A DNA stretch of 64,000 nt from Symsagittifera roscoffensis (lineage: Eukaryota; Xenacoelomorpha; Acoela; Convolutidae): positions 56,765,964-56,829,963 of the forward strand of contig NC_087067.1 of NCBI RefSeq assembly GCF_963678635.1, in the 5' to 3' direction. Every line of letters begins with the position of its first letter. The stretch's first letter is position 1. The position numbers and the translations under genes are program-made. Below, one piece after another: positions 38,827 through 52,119 of this stretch. The notes under the pieces are model-generated. The model searched no databases. It was given only the letters and a program-made list of their open reading frames with translations, and had not been told where the DNA came from.

Positions 38827-39837
38827 ACTTTCATTAGATTTGAAAATTGAACTATGAGGTCTACTTTTTCTTATATAAAACTAGATGCTAATTTAAACAA
38901 TCAGTTATTAGATACAAGTTTTTCTGTTTAACAGACTAATATGTAGCCTTGCGAATAGGTCTGTCCGTAAACAACAGAATGGTGGAAGTTGATAATGCTA
39001 AATTGGTAATGTGTTTGTGTATGGTGTTAACATGGTACATGTGTATAGTTTATGTAATTTCTTCCTGTGTTAATTTTTCTTAGCCAAAAATGTTTAACTC
39101 TGGCGGCTTTATTTTAATTCGAGTTGTTCCCAAGTTATATCCTGTAAATGGTGTTTTCAAAACTTTTTTTAATGAGGCCTTTCTCATTTCATAAATATTT
39201 GGGCAATTAAAGTCCTTCTTCATGCAAAATGCAGCAGAATTTCGCCGAATTTTTATAATACATTTTTTAAATTGAATGGTATTTTTTCACGCATAATTTT
39301 GCGGTTTTCTGAATGTTTTTTTTCATTTTGTGCTGAAAAGTATTTTAGTGCTATATTTGAGATTGGAGATAACCGGATAAAATGAATTGAGACAAATTTT
39401 TCAAATTCAAATTTTTCAAAGTCGGTAAACTTTGTACAAATGGGGTGCGGACAAAAATATTTAGATTTTAGCATGCCTTTTCATTATGCAACCCATTTTT
39501 GCAAAATTGAAAACAAAATAAACACCTCGGGTCAAATCAATTGGTTCAAGTTTACGAAGGAAAGAGGCTCAATTTTAGTTTCTCTTACATCACTTTATCC
39601 TGCATTCTTCCTTAATTTGCAGCCAAAGGAATTGACCTTTTTAGTGATCTAATTTTGGTTTTAATATTTCGCGAAGAAATTGCATCATAAAAGTGCTCGC
39701 AATGTTTCAATTTATATATTTTTGGCCTAAAGTCTGTTAAAAAGTATGCCATCTGTCTCATAATTAAGCTTTCAGAAACTAACGAAATTTTGCTTGTTAA
39801 GCTGTATCGTATATTTCAGTGTTAAGGAAACTTTTCA
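38827..39837. other. Non-coding after gene C
   Basis: A+T-rich 3' region and spacer; the small open frame near 39440-39652 is not supported as a gene. The purine block starts abruptly at about 39838. Confidence 0.4.
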
Positions 39838-41400
39838 GCGCAAGGCAAGGTAGTGCGAGGAGCGGTGGGGCAGGGTAGAGCAGCGTCAGGTAGGGTAGGG
39901 AGAGCAGGGCAGGAAGAGGAGGGCAAGCCAGGGCATTTCGAGTAGGGGCGGGGCAGGGCAGCTCAAGGCAAAGAGATGGGGAGGGGGGGGGGGGGCGCAA
40001 AAGGCAACGCAGAGCCGGGTGAAGAGGGGCAAGCTCTGATTGGGGCAGCGCAAGGCAGGGTAGAGCGAGGAAGGGCAACGCACGGCTGGAAAGTGTGAGG
40101 CTGGGCAGAGCGAGGAGGGGCAAGGTATGTCAGGATGAGAAGTGGGCAAGGCAGGGCTGAGTAGGGCAGCGCAAGGCAGGGCAGGGCTAGGAGTGGATAG
40201 GTAGAATACGGCAGCGCAGGGCGAGAAGGACTAAGGCAGCACAGAGCCAGGCGAGAAGCAAAGCCTGGATAGGGCAGGACAAGGCAGGGTAGGGAGTACT
40301 AGACAAGGTAGGACAAGGAGGGGCAAAACAGGACAGGGCGAGGAGGTGCAGTGTAGGGCAGCGCAAGGCAAGGCAAGGGTCCACACGGCAAGGATGTGCA
40401 AGGCGGGGTAGGGAGCGCAAGGCAATGCAGAGCCGCGTGAGGAGAGACAAGGCTTGGGTAGAGCAGCGCAAAGCAGGGCAGAGCGAGGAAGGGCAATGCA
40501 GGGCTAGAAGTGTAAGGCAGGGCTAGAAGTGTAAGGCAGGACAGAGCGAGGAGGGGCCAGGTATGGCAGGGTGAGAAGTAGGCAAGGCAGGGCAGGTCGA
40601 GGAGGGGCTGGGTAGGGCAGCGCAAGGCAACGCAGGGCAGGGCGAGGAGTGGAAAGATAGGGTAGGGCAGTGCAGGGCCAGGCGAGGGGCAAAGCCTGGA
40701 TATGGCAGGGCAAGGCAGGGTAGGGAGTACTAGACGGTGGGACAAGGAGGGGCAAAGCAGGGTAGGGCAGCGCAAAGCAAGGCAAGAGTGCACACGACAA
40801 GGAGGGTTGGGAAGCGCAAGGCAGGACAGGATGAGGAGGGGCAAGGCAGGATAGAGCAGCGCAAGGCAGGGCACGGTAAGCCAGGCAGGGCAATGAGTTG
40901 CAAGGCAGGGTAGAGTGGCAAAAAGCAGGGCATCCATCTATCTAGCCATCTATCATCCGTTCATCCATCCAACCAGCAATATATTAAGACATCTATCCAA
41001 CCATGCATCCAGGCTGCGATCTGTCCAATCATCATTCATCCGTTCCAGTCATCAATTCATTTATCTAGCCATTCATCTTTTGTTCATTTGTTCAACCAGC
41101 AAGATATCAACCAATCCATCCAACCATCAATCACTCAAACAATCTTTTCGTTTTTCCAACCATTCATCTGACCAGCTATCCATCTATCTAGCCATCCATC
41201 CTGCATACCACCGATGCATCAAGCCATTCGTCAAGCTAAGCACCGTAGTCCGTCGAGCGATTTATCCAGCCCTCCAGCAATCTATCTCGTCAATAATCTA
41301 TCCAGCAATCTATCTCCCTCCATCGATCGATCGATCGGCTATCCATACTGACATCCATCGCTTCATGAGCCTTTATCTGTTCAGACAACCAACCAGATAG
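39838..41400 (+). repeat. Purine-rich block plus ATCC block, copy P2
   Basis: The most complete copy: 39838-40933 purine words, including a homopolymer G run near 39980, then 40934-41400 ATCC/ATCT words. From 40136 it matches P1 from 28224. One deletion against P1 lies near 40772 (caaggcgggagagcg is missing). Confidence 0.9.
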
Positions 41401-42554
41401 CCAAAAATTCAATCATTCCAGATTTTTTGTGTAAGATAAATGCCGTATTTTTTTCAGGAGCAGCTTTAGCTGGACAAGGCCGCTAGTTTAATCATGTTTC
41501 TATTTAATTTTTTGAACATAATGTCGGCCTAAAATTCACGCAAGTGACTCAAGGTATTCATTATACCTTTAAATGCGATTTTAAGCATCTCGACGTGTTA
41601 AGTTTTTTTTCAACCTATTGTTTAAGGAAAGAATTTTTTTCAGGTTTAACCTATGTTTTTCAGTTGGAACTCAGTGTTTGCTTGAAGTAATTTGAAACTA
41701 GTCACTCAATAGTTGGATGGTGTTAGTGTTTCCCCATGGTTGCGATTTTGGCCTTTAATTATGAATACCAATTTTTGTTAGCTACAAGATCCGACGATTT
41801 TAGTGACTTTTTTGAAATTTGAAGTTCCCAACCCTGTACTCAGGGGTATTCATTCTTGCGTCGAAATATGAGCGCTCAAATGCTTGTAGTATTCGAGATA
41901 TGAGGTTTGGTATGAGTATTTTTTCAAAATTGCAGAAAACTTGAAATTCTTAACTCTGGGTTTGGCGTTGTCAGGGTACCCTTGGGGTTCTAAACTTTGC
42001 CTTCAATTGTGACTGCTCAAATCCTTCGACTTTTCGAGTTATTGATATTTTATATGATTTTTTCCCAAGTTTCAAAAAAGTTTTTGATTAAGAAAAAATC
42101 GAAAATTTGAAATTCACATGTGAGTATTGGGCGGGTATTCTTAACAAATGAAAATCTTGAGGACTGTTGGGCTGGTTCAAATGCTTTTAACTTCCGAGGT
42201 TTGACGTCTCTAATGATTTTTTTCTTCCAAAAATTTTTAAGAAAGTTTTGATTTTCGAATTTTCACAATGTTTCCAATTCTCAGGGGTTGCAATTTGTGC
42301 TTTCAAATATAGCCGCTCAATTGCTTTTAGTTTCCGAAAGACGACTTTTATATGACTTTTCAATAAATTACTGGGTTGCGCCCCCTTTGCTCGATTGTTC
42401 TCGACAGTTCTCTTCCTCGGAAAGAATCGCAAGAAACTGGATAGTAATTGAATTCAGAAATTAATATATAAATTGCCGAGTATAAGGACCGCTAAGTGGC
42501 CTGAATACAATTTATTAAGTATCAAGGAATTTAATCAGTGATAAGTTCCGGAAA
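41401..42554. repeat. Array segment T, copy 2
   Basis: Near-identical to 29504-30657, with single-base differences. Non-coding. Confidence 0.85.
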
Positions 42555-45482
42555 GCTGCCTCTTGCAGTTCACTTTACAAACAATTCTAAACAACTCTTC
42601 AACTTTGCTTCACAAAACTTCACTAAAAATCTCGCGTCGAGAACTATCTTCAAAAATTTCACTAGTCACTCTCAGGACCCGTCTGAATTCTATAGGTCTC
42701 TCACTTGTTCTCTCTAACTAACGGAGAACCAACTATATTCTCTCTCAGTATCAATTGCTCTTTTCTCTGATTGAGAACCAACTACTCTTAGTAGTAGTTA
42801 ACAATTGCTCTGTCCAGTTCGGTGGTTGTGCCTTAATCGCGTATCGTTATCTTTATTTACTTGCGGTTCGGTCAGCTTTGACAAATGACCCCTTGCATGA
42901 TTTTATTTTAGTTCTTCATAACTTTTTCCCTTCCCCATCAATTGGGTAGTTCTCACAATTAAACTTCCATGATACTTGGACTTAAATTTGGTCATTTTTA
43001 ATTTAATTGAACTATTTCGAACTTTACCCTTTATTTGCTCCGCAGGACATCTGATCAGACAAACCCAACTAGAGAAAATTCGATCAATAGGTAGATTTTT
43101 CATTCCGCTGGAAATCTGAAAATTAAATTCCACTTTCGAAAGTAGAAATCGTTCACGTTTTTTCGCGCCACTTCCACGTTCGTATTTGGAGAGTGCTATT
43201 TACGTCACTTTCAGCAGATGAATTTCAATTGAACTCAAAAAGTTCATTTTACCTAAGTCAATCGATATTTTAAAACTTTTTACTGAAAATCAGCAAGACA
43301 TATACAAGAGTCTTCACTACGTTCATTACTCTTAATTAGAAACCACCCTCTGCAAACTAGAGCGTGAAAAATTTTTAATACTTTTCTTTAAGCAAGATCT
43401 TAAGTAGCTTCACTTCATTGTCTGGAATTCTTTGTTGTTCCGACTATTGAAATGGGAGAAAAGTTTGCATTCGTGAGTGTTTTAGATTTTTTTCTTTTTG
43501 TTCTCCACGCAAAATCAGGTCCCACAAATACTGATTGGAATGTGTCGAGGGATATTTAAGTTTAATGCACTTTTAGAAGTGATTTGGAGGACAGTAGAAA
43601 ATTCTCAAAAAATTGCCAATGTCGAGAAAAAACCGTACAAAATTTCTGAAATTTAGTCAAATTTCAAGCCAGTGGAGCGATCGAGTAGTGTTGGTTATAT
43701 GAAAACATTTCAAAAAAAAATTGATTTTATTGAAATAAAAACTGGTATGTAAGCTTCATTCATCACTTCTTTGGCAATACAACTTTTCAAAAAACTTATT
43801 GTGCAAAAAATAAGAGTCGATGAACAGAGAGTGAAGACTCTTGCAAAGAAATAATTTTCTGCTTTTATTTCAGGAAAAGTCAAAAACTCATTCACCTTCA
43901 ATTTTGATTTTCCGCGATTTGACTTTTGATTTGTTTTTCATTTCATTTGTTAAAAGAAAAGCAAACTCTACTATCGAACGGCAGATGCTTGGAGGTCTTT
44001 AAAAAGGTGATTGACTTCAAACTTCATGAGTGGATTTCAGTTTTAAATTTTCTCAGTAGAATAAAAATTGTATTTATTGATGCATTTTTCTCATATTGGC
44101 TATTTTTATCAAAAAATGTGTCAATCATAAAAAAGGCTCTTGAAATTCGAACAGCATTAAACTGTTTAAAATCTGAAAGTTGAAGTTTGTTCGAAATCTT
44201 AGTCAATATTATGATTTATGTTTCCTTGCGTTCATTGACTTTTTTCCAACAGTCTGTTAGCCATTTTTTGTTGTGAGCTATTTCTTATGAGTTGTTGCAA
44301 TACGATAAAGAAAAAAGGAGGTCTTGATCGAAGTTTAGAAATTTTAGGAGATGGTGCTTAAATCTAGATCGAGATTTTTTGTCATTTTTCGTTGAGCTGT
44401 AAAACAAGAAAATCCGGTTGCTGAGTTTTCTTTATATTTCTTTGAAATGGTGTCATTTCTTGTGCGTGGTGTGATGAAAGAACTATACAAATGCGTTATA
44501 AGTTAGTCGATCAGACATCACCGACAACAGTTGTCTTCTAAAAAGTAACGAACAAAAAATGAAAAAAAATAGCATAAAATTTTTTCATTTTTTTTAAAGA
44601 AAAATATTATTGCCAACTTCCACAATTAGTTTGTTTAGTTAAATCAAGGTTTCTTAGTCTAGATGACAATTTTTTCTAAAGAACGTTATTCGCTCGATCG
44701 CTGTACTCGCTCAAAATTAGGCCAAATTAAAAATTTCAAACCGGTTTTTCTCGAAACTGGGATAGTTTTTGAAAAGAGTCGTTCGAATCATGACTAAAAG
44801 GGCTTTAATATGATTGATCACTCGACTCATTACAATAATAATGTGTCGTACCTGACTTTGCGTGGAAAAAAAACTAAAACACACCCGAATACAAAGTTCC
44901 TCCCAATTTCAATGGCCGGAACAATAATCCGCTGTTGGGCAAATAGCACAGAAAGTTCAAAACACAATTATTATTTCACACAATTATTTGCAATTATTTT
45001 GCAATTTTTATTGTTGCTTTTTCGTAGGTGATGTGAGCAGATAAACTCAAACTTTCCTAGAACTCAAATTATTGTTTTCATTGACTAATGATCCTTATTT
45101 GTGGTATCTGATTCTGAGTGAAAAAAAATACCCAAATACACAGTTATTCCGTTCTTTCAAAAGTCAGAACATTTATATAGCTCAAGTAATATTAACCAGG
45201 TTGACTTGCCCCGATATAACAAAGGAAACAAGCACCCAGAGCTTTCAGTATTATCTATGTACAAGCTTTCGAACTTCTAATTACTGACTGTGTCATTCAT
45301 ATCGTAAAATTTCAGGCAAAGGAAATTTAATTATTTGCGATATTTATAAATCAAAGAATGAGCCGCCCAATATTTAATTCAATTTAAATAATCTGTAATT
45401 TGTGTTTTATGACAGGTGAAGCGAGCACGAGCAAAACAAAGACAATTTAACAGAAAAGAACAAACAAGCACCATTTTCAGCA
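42555..45482. repeat. 2.93 kb segment specific to units 2 and 3 (copy in unit 2)
   Basis: Absent from unit 1, where 30658-31122 sits instead; repeated at 49195-52119. A+T-rich. Short frames are not conserved in a way that supports a gene. It contains an interrupted inverted repeat (43305-43334 with 43811-43843, caagagtcttcact) and a well-formed polypyrimidine/acceptor-like stretch before 43860-43880. No terminal inverted repeats or LTRs found at its ends. Confidence 0.7.
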
Positions 45483-46771
45483 GAATTCAATAATATTCTT
45501 AAAACAAACACTTGAGACGAACTTCGCCATGAGAACAATCAGTTGTACACAAAGTGCGTTCTCATTTCTTGTTCAACGCCCGAATTATTTACCTCAAATT
45601 AATTTAATTCACGGGATACAATTGCTGCATGTGCGCACAAAAAGATTTGGGGGCAAAATAAACCACTGCTTAATTTAACACAATAATAACAGAACACATC
45701 CCGGGTTGCAATTTTCGAGTTCATTTCGAACGACTCGGCCAAAAATAGCTATTTTTCGATGGAGTCGACCAAAAACGGCTATGTTTCGACACACTCGACT
45801 GAACGAAAAATATGTTCGACTCAAGCGTGCTATTTTTCGATCTATTCAACTGAAACTGGCTTCCGAAATTATTCGACTGAGATGTTTCAACCGACTACAC
45901 AAAGAAAAAATGCGTTCGACCCAAGCGTAGATTAGACAAAAACCGGCTACTTTTCGACCGAACGAAAGAAAAACTGTTCCGATTTCATATTGAATCAGAA
46001 ACATGGAATTTATTTTGCCCACAAAGAGTGATACCGCCGCCATCATAAAATCAAACTGTTCATATCCTTTTGCAAAATGAATGGAAACCAATAGCTAAAG
46101 TATTGGGAATACTCGTATAACGTTTAAACCTTTGGGAGTGAAAACGACTCTTCTCGTGAAATACGAACATTAGCGACACTAGCTGGCTGCATGATTGCGT
46201 CGTTGCTTTCGCTATACAGTAGAAAAAACCATATGCGAAACTACCGAATTGTAATTCTAAGATCGATAAATATATATCATATGACGATAATGAATGAATT
46301 CAACTTGTCATGAATGAACTTGTGAATATGAACCTGATTCGAAAAAAACAAGGGAATTGCCATGAACAATATAATGTGATTACGTGTAAATGAGTATATT
46401 TTTATATCCTGAATGAGTTTGACTTGTTTCTGCCGTATGGTCTTTTTGATAGGAGACTTCTTACCCATATATTTGAATTCGTACTTTTTAATTTTTTTGT
46501 TGTATTTTTGGTTCTACAGTTATTTTCAAAAAGGTTGTCGGCTCAGATGATGCTCGATAAACGTTTTTGAATTTATATTAAACGTATCGATTGTGTTTCT
46601 ATTAATTTTTTTGAAATAAGGTTTAAACTCAATAAGTTCAAGAAAAAATATCATGCACCAAAGAAAACATCAGGATGGTTTCCAATTGGAGTATGTTGCC
46701 TCTTTAGTGAGCCAATTGGGCTCATTTCGTGTTATATTATTTAATCCATTTGACTAAACTCAATTTTGTGA
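45483..46771. repeat. Array segment before the 155-aa ORF, unit 2
   Basis: Same as 31123-32412, carrying blocks X and Y and the tcgac-rich words. Non-coding. Confidence 0.8.
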
Positions 46772-47239
46772 ATGGTTACAAAGGGTTTGAGATGTTTTAG
46801 GGGGGACTTTGCTTTCTCAAATGAACAGACGACAAATGTGAGATACTATATTCCGCTTGATATGGATTTCACAAAACTACATCAGAAATGCTCTTTCAAT
46901 GAAATTCAAAGCTTCTCCGTTATATGCGACGACTATACAGCTACTTTTGTTTTCGAATTGCCCAGAGAAGTTTTCCGTCTCAATTATGAAGACGGTTATG
47001 AAGGTGATGATGAATCTTTCGAAACCATCAAACAGCCGGAAGGTTTCCCGGAATTGATAAAAAGCAACGGGCCTAACCTTGCTTTTTGGAGCCAGGAGAA
47101 GTTACAAATTTTCATCAAAGATGATATTATTTCATTTTCCGACTGCCAAATTAACTCTAAGCCTTCTTATTTCTGGTCCGACTATAACTATTTTATGTCA
47201 GCCCTGCTGTGCGAAGGAAACGTCATCTACGTAAATTAG
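46772..47239 (+). CDS. 155-aa acidic ORF, unit 2
   Basis: Open, with the same start and stop as the copy at 32413. Differs by Thr to Ile (NEIQ), Lys to Gln (IKQPEG) and Phe to Leu (EKLQIF). Thirty-one bases after its stop the unit is cut, and the purine block P3 begins at 47271, so this unit has lost repeat Y' and all zinc-finger exons. If the ORF is an exon of a longer gene, this copy is an orphan. Confidence 0.45.
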   Translation: MVTKGLRCFRGDFAFSNEQTTNVRYYIPLDMDFTKLHQKCSFNEIQSFSVICDDYTATFVFELPREVFRLNYEDGYEGDDESFETIKQPEGFPELIKSNGPNLAFWSQEKLQIFIKDDIISFSDCQINSKPSYFWSDYNYFMSALLCEGNVIYVN

Positions 47240-47270
47240 TGTTTGAATTGTAGTGTATTAGTGTGTGTTA

Positions 47271-48109
47271 GAAGTGTAAGGCAGGGCAGGTCGAGGAGGG
47301 GCTGGGTAGGGGAGCGCAAGGCAACGCAGGGCAGGGCGAGGAGTGGAAAGATAGGGTAGGGCAGTGCAGGGCCAGGCGAGGGGCAAAGCCTGGATATGGC
47401 AGGGCAAGGCAGGGTAGGGAGTACTAGACGGTGGGACAAGGAGGGGCAAAGCAGGGTAGGGCAGCGCAAGGCGGGACAGCGCAAAGCAAGGCAAGAGTGC
47501 ACACGACAAGGAGGGTTGGGAAGCGCAAGGCAGGACAGGATGAGGAGGGGCAAGGCAGGATAGAGCAGCGCAAGGCAGGGCACGGTAAGCCAGGCAGGGC
47601 AATGAGTTGCAAGGCAGGGTAGAGTGGCAAAAAGCAGGGCATCCATCTATCTAGCCATCTATCATCCGTTCATCCATCCAACCAGCAATATATTAAGACA
47701 TCTATCCAACCATGCATCCAGGCTGCGATCTGTCCAATCATCATTCATCCGTTCCAGTCATCAATTCATTTATCTAGCCATTCATCTTTTGTTTATTTGT
47801 TCAACCAGCAAGATATCAACCAATCCATCCAACCATCAATCACTCAAACAATCTTTTCGTTTTTCCAACCATTCATCTGACCAGCTATCCATCTATCTAG
47901 CCATCCATCCTGCATACCACCGATGCATCAAGCCATTCGTCAAGCTAACCACCGTAGTCCGTCGAGCGATTTATCCAGCCCTCCAGCAATCTATCTCGTC
48001 AATAATCTATCCAGCAATCTATCTCCCTCCATCGATCGATCGATCGGCTATCCATACTGACATCCATCGCTTCATGAGCCTTTATCTGTTCAGACAACCA
48101 ACCAGATAG
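47271..48109 (+). repeat. Purine-rich block plus ATCC block, copy P3 (left-truncated)
   Basis: Starts at gaagtgtaaggcaggg, equivalent to about 40507 in P2, then has a further ~80 bp deletion. The purine part is only 370 bp. The junction with 47270 is a clean breakpoint. The ATCC part is 47641-48109. Confidence 0.9.
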
Positions 48110-49194
48110 CCAAAAATTCAATCATTCCAGATTTTTTGTGTAAGATAAATGCCGTATTTTTTTCAGGAGCAGCTTTAGCTGGACAAGGCCGCTAGTTTAA
48201 TCATGTTTCTATTTAATTTTTTGAACATAATGTCGGCCTAAAATTCACGCAAGTGACTCAAGGTATTCATTATACCTTTAAATGCGATTTTAAGCATCTC
48301 GACGTGTTAAGTTTTTTTTCAACCTATTGTTTAAGGAAAGAATTTTTTTCAGGTTTAACCTATGTTTTTCAGTTGGAACTCAGTGTTTGCTTGAAGTAAT
48401 TTGAAACTAGTCACTCAATAGTTGGATGGTGTTAGTGTTTCCCCATGGTTGCGATTTTGGCCTTTAATTATGAATACCAATTTTTGTTAGCTACAAGATC
48501 CGACGATTTTAGTGACTTTTTTGAAATTGGAAGTTCCCAACCCTGTACTCAGGGGTATTCATTCTTGCGTCGAAATATGAGCGCTCAAATGCTTGTAGTA
48601 TTCGAGATATGAGGTTTGGTATGAGTATTTTTTCAAAATTGCAGAAAACTTGAAATTCTTAACTCTGGGTTTGGCGTTGTCAGGGTACCCTTGGGGTTCT
48701 AAACTTTGCCTTCAATTGTGACTGCTCAAATCCTTCGACTTTTCGAGTTATTGATATTTTATATGATTTTTTCCCAAGTTTCAAAAAAGTTTCAGGAAAA
48801 GGACTGTTGGGCTGGTTCAAATGCTTTTAACTTCCGAGGTTTGACGTATCTAATGATTTTTTTCTTGCAAAAATTTTTAAGAAAGTTTTGATTTTCAAAT
48901 TTTCACAATGTTTCCAATTCTCAGGGGTTGCAATTTGTGCTTTCAAATATAGCCGCTCAAATGCTTTTAGTTTCCGAAAGACGACTTTTATATGACTTTT
49001 CAATAAATTACTGGGTTGCGCCCCCTTTGCTCGATTGTTCTCGACAGTTCTCTTCCTCGGAAAGAATCGCAAGAAACTGGATAGTAATTGAATTCAGAAA
49101 TTAATATATAAATTGCCGAGTATAAGGACCGCTAAGTGGCCTGAATACAATTTATTAAGTATCAAGGAAATTAATCAGTGATAAGTTCCGGAAA
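48110..49194. repeat. Array segment T, copy 3
   Basis: As 41401-42554 but with a deletion near 48790 between two of its diverged internal repeat units. Non-coding. Confidence 0.85.
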
Positions 49195-52119
49195 GCTGCC
49201 TCTTGCAGTTCACTTTACAAACAATTCTAAACAACTCTTCAACTTTGCTTCACAAAACTTCACTAAAAATCTCGCATCGAGAACTATCTTCAAAAATTTC
49301 ACTAGTCACTCTCAGGACCCGTCTGAATTCTATAGGTCTCTCACTTGTTCTCTCTAACTAACGGAGAACCAACTATATTCTCTCTCAGTATCAATTGCTC
49401 TTTTCTCTGATTGAGAACCAACTACTCTTAGTAGTAGTTAACAATTGCTCTGTCCAGTTCGGTGGTTGTGCCTTAATCGCGTATCGTTATCTTTATTTAC
49501 TTGCGGTTCGGTCAGCTTTGACAAATGACCCCTTGCATGATTTTATTTTAGTTCTTCATAACTTTTTCCCTTCCCCATCAATTGGGTAGTTCTCACAATT
49601 AAACTTCCATGATACTTGGACTTAAATTTGGTCATTTTTAATTTAATTGAACTATTTCGAACTTTACCCTTTATTTGCTCCGCAGGACATCTGATCAGAC
49701 AAACCCAACTAGAGAAAATTCGATCAATAGGTAGAGTTTTCATTCCGCTGGAAATCTGAAAATTAAATTCCACTTTCGAAAGTAGAAATCGTTCACGTTT
49801 TTTCGCGCCACTTCCACGTTCGTATTTGGAGAGTGCTATTTACGTCACTTTCAGCAGATGAATTTCAATTGAACTCAAAAAGTTCATTTTACCTAAGTCA
49901 ATCGATATTTTAAAACTTTTTACTGAAAATCAGCAAGACATATACAAGAGTCTTCACTACGTTCATTACTCTTAATTAGAAACCACCCTCTGCAAACTAG
50001 AGCGTGAAAAATTTTTAATACTTTTCTTTAAGCAAGATCTTAAGTAGCTTCACTTCATTGTCTGGAATTCTTTGTTGTTCCGACTATTGAAATGGGAGAA
50101 AAGTTTGCATTCGTGAGTGTTTTAGATTTTTTCTTTTTGTTCTCCACGCAAAATCAGGTCCCACAAATACTGATTGGAATGTGTCGAGGGATATTTAAGT
50201 TTAATGCACTTTTAGAAGTGATTTGGAGGACAGTAGAAAATTCTCAAAAAATTGCCAATGTCGAGAAAAAACCGTACAAAATTTCTGAAATTTAGTCAAA
50301 TTTCAAGCCAGTGGAGCGATCGAGTAGTGTTGGTTATATGAAAACATTTCAAAAAAAAATTGATTTTATTGAAATAAAAAGTGGTATGTAAGCTTCATTC
50401 ATCACTTCTTTGGCAATACAACTTTTCAAAAAACTTATTGTGCAAAAAATAAGAGTCGATGAACAGAGAGTGAAGACTCTTGCAAAGAAATAATTTTCTG
50501 CTTTTATTTCAGGAAAAGTCAAAAACTCATTCACCTTCAATTTTGATTTTCCGCGATTTGACTTTTGATTTGTTTTTCATTTCATTTGTTAAAAGAAAAG
50601 CAAACTCTACTATCGAACGGCAGATGCTTGGAGGTCTTTAAAAAGGTGATTGACTTCAAACTTCATGAGTGGTTCAGTTTTAAATTTTCTCAGTAGAATA
50701 AAAATTGTATTTATTGATGCATTTTTCTCATATTGGCTATTTTTATCAAAAAATGTGTCAATCATAAAAAAGGCTCTTGAAATTCGAACAGCATAAAACT
50801 GTTTAAAATCTGAAAGTTGAAGTTTGTTCGAAATCTTAGTCAATATTATGATTTATGTTTCCTTGCGTTCATTGACTTTTTTCCAACAGTCTGTTAGCCA
50901 TTTTTTGTTGTGAGCTATTTCTTATGAGTTGTTGCAATACGATAAAGAAAAAAGGAGGTCTTGATCGAAGTTTAGAAATTTTAGGAGATGGTGCTTAAAT
51001 CTAGATCGAGATTTTTTGTCATTTTTCGTTGAGCTGTAAAACAAGAAAATCCGGTTGCTGAGTTTTCTTTATATTTCTTTGAAATGGTGTCATTTCTTGT
51101 GCGTGGTGTGATGAAAGAACTATACAAATGCGTTATAAGTTAGTCGATCAGACATCACCGACAACAGTTGTCTTCTAAAAAGTAACGAACAAAAAATGAA
51201 AAAAAATAGCATAAAATTTTTTCATTTTTTTTAAAGAAAAATATTATTGCCAACTTCCACAATTAGTTTGTTTAGTTAAATCAAGGTTTCTTAGTCTAGA
51301 TGACAATTTTTTCTAACGAACGTTATTCGCTCGATCGCTGTACTCGCTCAAAATTAGGCCAAATTAAAAATTTCAAACCGGTTTTTCTCGAAACTGGGAT
51401 AGTTTTTGAAAAGAGTCGTTCGAATCATGACTAAAAGGGCTTTAATATGATTGATCACTCGACTCATTACAATAATAATGTGTCGTACCTGACTTTGCGT
51501 GGAAAAAAAACTAAAACACACCCGAATACAAAGTTCCTCCCAATTTCAATGGCCGGAACAATAATCCGCTGTTGGGCAAATAGCACAGAAAGTTCAAAAC
51601 ACAATTATTATTTCACACAATTATTTGCAATTATTTTGCAATTATTATTGTTGCTTTTTCGTAGGTGATGTGAGCAGATAAACTCAAACTTTCCTAGAAC
51701 TCAAATTATTGTTTTCATTGACTAATGATCCTTATTTGTGGTATCTGATTCTGAGTGAAAAAAAATACCCAAATACACAGTTATTCCGTTCTTTCAAAAG
51801 TCAGAACATTTATATAGCTCAAGTAATATTAACCAGGTTGACTTGCCCCGATATAACAAAGGAAACAAGCACCCAGAGCTTTCAGTATTATCTATGTACA
51901 AGCTTTCGAACTTCTAATTACTGACTGTGTCATTCATATCGTAAAATTTCAGGCAAGAGAAATTTAATTATTTGCGATATTTATAAATCAAAGAATGAGC
52001 CGCCCAATATTTAATTCAATTTAAATAATCTGTAATTTGTGTTTTATGACAGGTGAAACGAGCACGAGCAAAACAAAGACAATTTAACAGAAAAGAACAA
52101 ACAAGCACCATTTTCAGCA
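49195..52119. repeat. 2.93 kb segment, copy in unit 3
   Basis: Near-identical to 42555-45482, including the inverted repeat arms at 49945-49974 and 50450-50482. No gene supported. Confidence 0.8.
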
